DNA of 39,571 bases from an uncultured Eubacteriales bacterium (GTDB lineage: Bacteria; Bacillota; Clostridia; Oscillospirales; Oscillospiraceae): contig ONNS01000010.1 of NCBI GenBank assembly GCA_900319275.1, forward strand, positions 1 through 39,571, in the 5' to 3' direction. The notes under the pieces are model-generated. The model was not told the origin of the DNA and made no database searches. It saw only the letters and a program-made list of their open reading frames with translations. Every line of letters begins with the position of its first letter. Positions within the stretch are counted from its first letter, which is position 1. This document shows positions 38,030-39,571 of the stretch, piece after piece. The translations under genes and the position numbers were made by a program.

Positions 38030-39413
38030 GATCTTCCAACTCCATGACCAGTTGTTTAAAAAAGCGTCCACGCTCAGCAAAGTTTTTGAACTTATCAAAT
38101 GCGGCGCAGGCGGGACTCAGCAACACGATATCTCCGGGCTTGGCCGCCTTGGCGGCAGCCAGCACCGTCTCGCGAAAATCCTCGATCCGGTGGACACGCA
38201 GGCCGCTGCCGGCATAATAGGAAGAATCCAGAATTGCGCGATGAATGAGCTCTGCGGTTGCACCGGTCAGATAGACTTCTTTGGACAACTGACACAGCGC
38301 GTCGCCGAGAGAGTCAAAGGGGATGTGCTTGTCATATCCGCCGCAGATGATGATGGGCTTGGTCTTCATGGCGTTCAGTCCGGCGATCGTGCGAGCGGGA
38401 CTGGTGCCGATCGAATCGTTGATATAGGTGACGCCGCCCAAAATCCGCACTTGCTCGAGACGGTGTTCGACGCCGGCAAATTCCATAGCGACCTTGCGGC
38501 AGACTTCATCCGGTACATATCCATCGGTTGCAGCGAAAGCGGCCAGATAGTTCTGTACATTGTGTTCGCCGGGCAGTTTGATTTCGTCCACAGACATGAC
38601 ACGCCGACGCACACCGCCGTTTACACGAAAGATCTCTCCGTTTTCGACAAAGCAGCCGTTCTCCACGCTCTTTTTATCTGAAAACCAGCAGACCTGAGAA
38701 CGGGCAAAGCTCTCGTAATACGAGCTGTGCTCGTCGCCGAGGTTGAGCACCAGTTTGTCGTTTGTATCCTGTTCAAGATAAATCTGGCGCTTGGCGTCGA
38801 TATAGTCCTGGAAATCCTTGTGTTTGTCCAGATGGTTTGGCGTCAGGTTGGTGATGACGGCCACATGGGGTTTGCCGTGCATGCTGTGGAGTTGAAACGA
38901 GCTCAGCTCAAGCACGGCAATATCATCACTCTGCATCGAATCGACCTCGCACAGCAAAGGGTTGCCGATATTGCCGCCGAGATGAACAGTCCGTCCGGCA
39001 GCCTTCAGCAGCTCTGAAATAATAGTTGTGGTGGTCGTCTTGCCGTCAGAGCCTGTAATGGCGATGATACGGCAGGGACAGAGCGCAAAGAAAACCTCCA
39101 TCTCCGAGGTAACAGTACTCCCCTGCTCGGCGGCGCGCGTAAGATGCTCGTCAAACGGCATCAAACCGGGGGTACGGAATATGATGTCCTGGTCGAGTCC
39201 CTCCAGATAGTCTTCACCGAGTTTCAGCTCAGCGCCGAGCGCGAGCAGCTCTTCACCGGTCTCCCCCATCTGTTCCAGGCTGCGGCGGTCACAGGCCGTG
39301 ACGTGGCAGCCGTTTTCCAGAAGCTTTTTGATCCACGGTGTATTGCTGACACCGATGCCGATGACGGCGATTCGCCTAGAGCGGATCGAATCGATATATT
39401 GAGAAAGGGTCAA
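38016..39413 (-). CDS. murD: UDP-N-acetylmuramoyl-L-alanine--D-glutamate ligase
   Basis: 465 residues from TTG 39413, chosen because the protein then starts at the usual MurD point (TLSQYIDSIRSRRIAVIGIG) with AGG nine bases upstream; an ATG at 39437 is possible. The P-loop ITGSDGKTTTTT (119-130) binds ATP, and LGGNIGNPLL, ELSSFQL and NHLDKHKDFQDY are typical Mur ligase blocks, as are the C-terminal DSIGTSPA and ICGGYDKHIPF. It adds D-glutamate to the wall precursor in the cytoplasm. The end fits MurD normally (LSPACAAFDKFKNFAERGRF). Confidence 0.95.
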   Translation of the reverse strand: MTLSQYIDSIRSRRIAVIGIGVSNTPWIKKLLENGCHVTACDRRSLEQMGETGEELLALGAELKLGEDYLEGLDQDIIFRTPGLMPFDEHLTRAAEQGSTVTSEMEVFFALCPCRIIAITGSDGKTTTTTIISELLKAAGRTVHLGGNIGNPLLCEVDSMQSDDIAVLELSSFQLHSMHGKPHVAVITNLTPNHLDKHKDFQDYIDAKRQIYLEQDTNDKLVLNLGDEHSSYYESFARSQVCWFSDKKSVENGCFVENGEIFRVNGGVRRRVMSVDEIKLPGEHNVQNYLAAFAATDGYVPDEVCRKVAMEFAGVEHRLEQVRILGGVTYINDSIGTSPARTIAGLNAMKTKPIIICGGYDKHIPFDSLGDALCQLSKEVYLTGATAELIHRAILDSSYYAGSGLRVHRIEDFRETVLAAAKAAKPGDIVLLSPACAAFDKFKNFAERGRFFKQLVMELEDHENQ

Positions 39414-39461
39414 TGGATTTCGCCTCACGTATTTCATATTTTCGTTTTGCAAGCGGGAAAT

Positions 39462-39491
39462 ATTATACTTCACGTGAATTCCCAAAGTAAA
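39462..39491 (-). promoter_or_regulatory. Likely murD promoter
   Basis: Minus strand TATAAT (39467-39462) with TTTACT 18 bases upstream (39491-39486). The -35 match is weak. A 10-base palindrome TTCACGTGAA (39469-39478) lies between the boxes and may bind a regulator. Confidence 0.45.
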
Positions 39492-39521
39492 TTCCACCGT
39501 AAGGAGGGTGTGGAAATAAGC

Positions 39522-39571
39522 GTGGGAATCAGTGGAAGTAAGCATGGGAAAAGACGAGAAAACGGAAAAAA
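39522..39571 (+). CDS. Possible start of a divergent gene, cut by the window end
   Basis: AAGGAGGG (39500-39507) is followed by GTG 39522 and, in another frame, ATG 39544 (MGKDEKTEK, with GGAAG just upstream). One of them may begin a gene on the plus strand; too little is visible to choose or name it. Confidence 0.25.
   Translation, partial: MGISGSKHGKRRENGK

Overview
The window is almost entirely one prophage, followed by about 4.7 kb of chromosome from a spore-forming, GC-rich Firmicute. The host genes (a spore-coat cotJC fragment, a methionine gamma-lyase/aluminium-resistance-like PLP enzyme, an F420 ligase-like protein and murD) and the prophage gene content suggest a gut-type clostridium, perhaps Oscillospiraceae. 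That placement is inference from gene types only.

The prophage occupies 1 to about 34,888. Its left end is not reached, so attL lies before base 1. From right to left: a large serine recombinase and two small membrane/exported proteins (32349-34787, + strand); a CI-like S24 repressor (+) facing a Cro-like gene (-) across a control region with five similar operators; an early region (- strand, 31516 to 21710) of many short coupled genes with PcfK- and PcfJ-type proteins, a DUF3102 protein and an HUH-type Rep; a packaging/head module (HNH, TerS, TerL, portal, ClpP-like protease, capsid with an Ig-like tail); a long-tail module (connectors, major tail protein, frameshifted tail chaperone, tape measure, distal tail protein with Fn3-like repeats, tail hub, fibres); a diversity-generating retroelement (DGR); and endolysin plus holin. 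A terminator follows the holin. Beyond it is a small gene with its own consensus promoter.

The DGR is the best-supported special system. A 146-bp template repeat (3401-3546) and a variable repeat (4129-4274) at the 3' end of a 568-residue tail protein differ at 13 positions, all of them adenines of the template on the coding strand. They change 10 codons, mostly AAC/AAT in the template. A YMDD reverse transcriptase lies downstream. No Avd protein is recognisable, RT motif 4 looks non-standard, and a tiny coiled-coil ORF is tightly coupled to the RT.

Three other points stand out. (1) The prophage splits cotJC, a spore-coat gene, so excision during sporulation could restore it, as with sigK/skin. 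(2) Two paralogous + strand loci (23831-23924 and 30231-30335) each have a promoter with a 17-bp spacer and extended -10, about 60-70 nt of RNA and a terminator, placed identically between early genes of the opposite strand: candidate phage small RNAs with anti-Shine-Dalgarno-like 5' ends. (3) The pcfJ-like gene carries a one-base frameshift, and strong terminators sit inside the rightward end of the packaging operon, which implies antitermination or segmental control.
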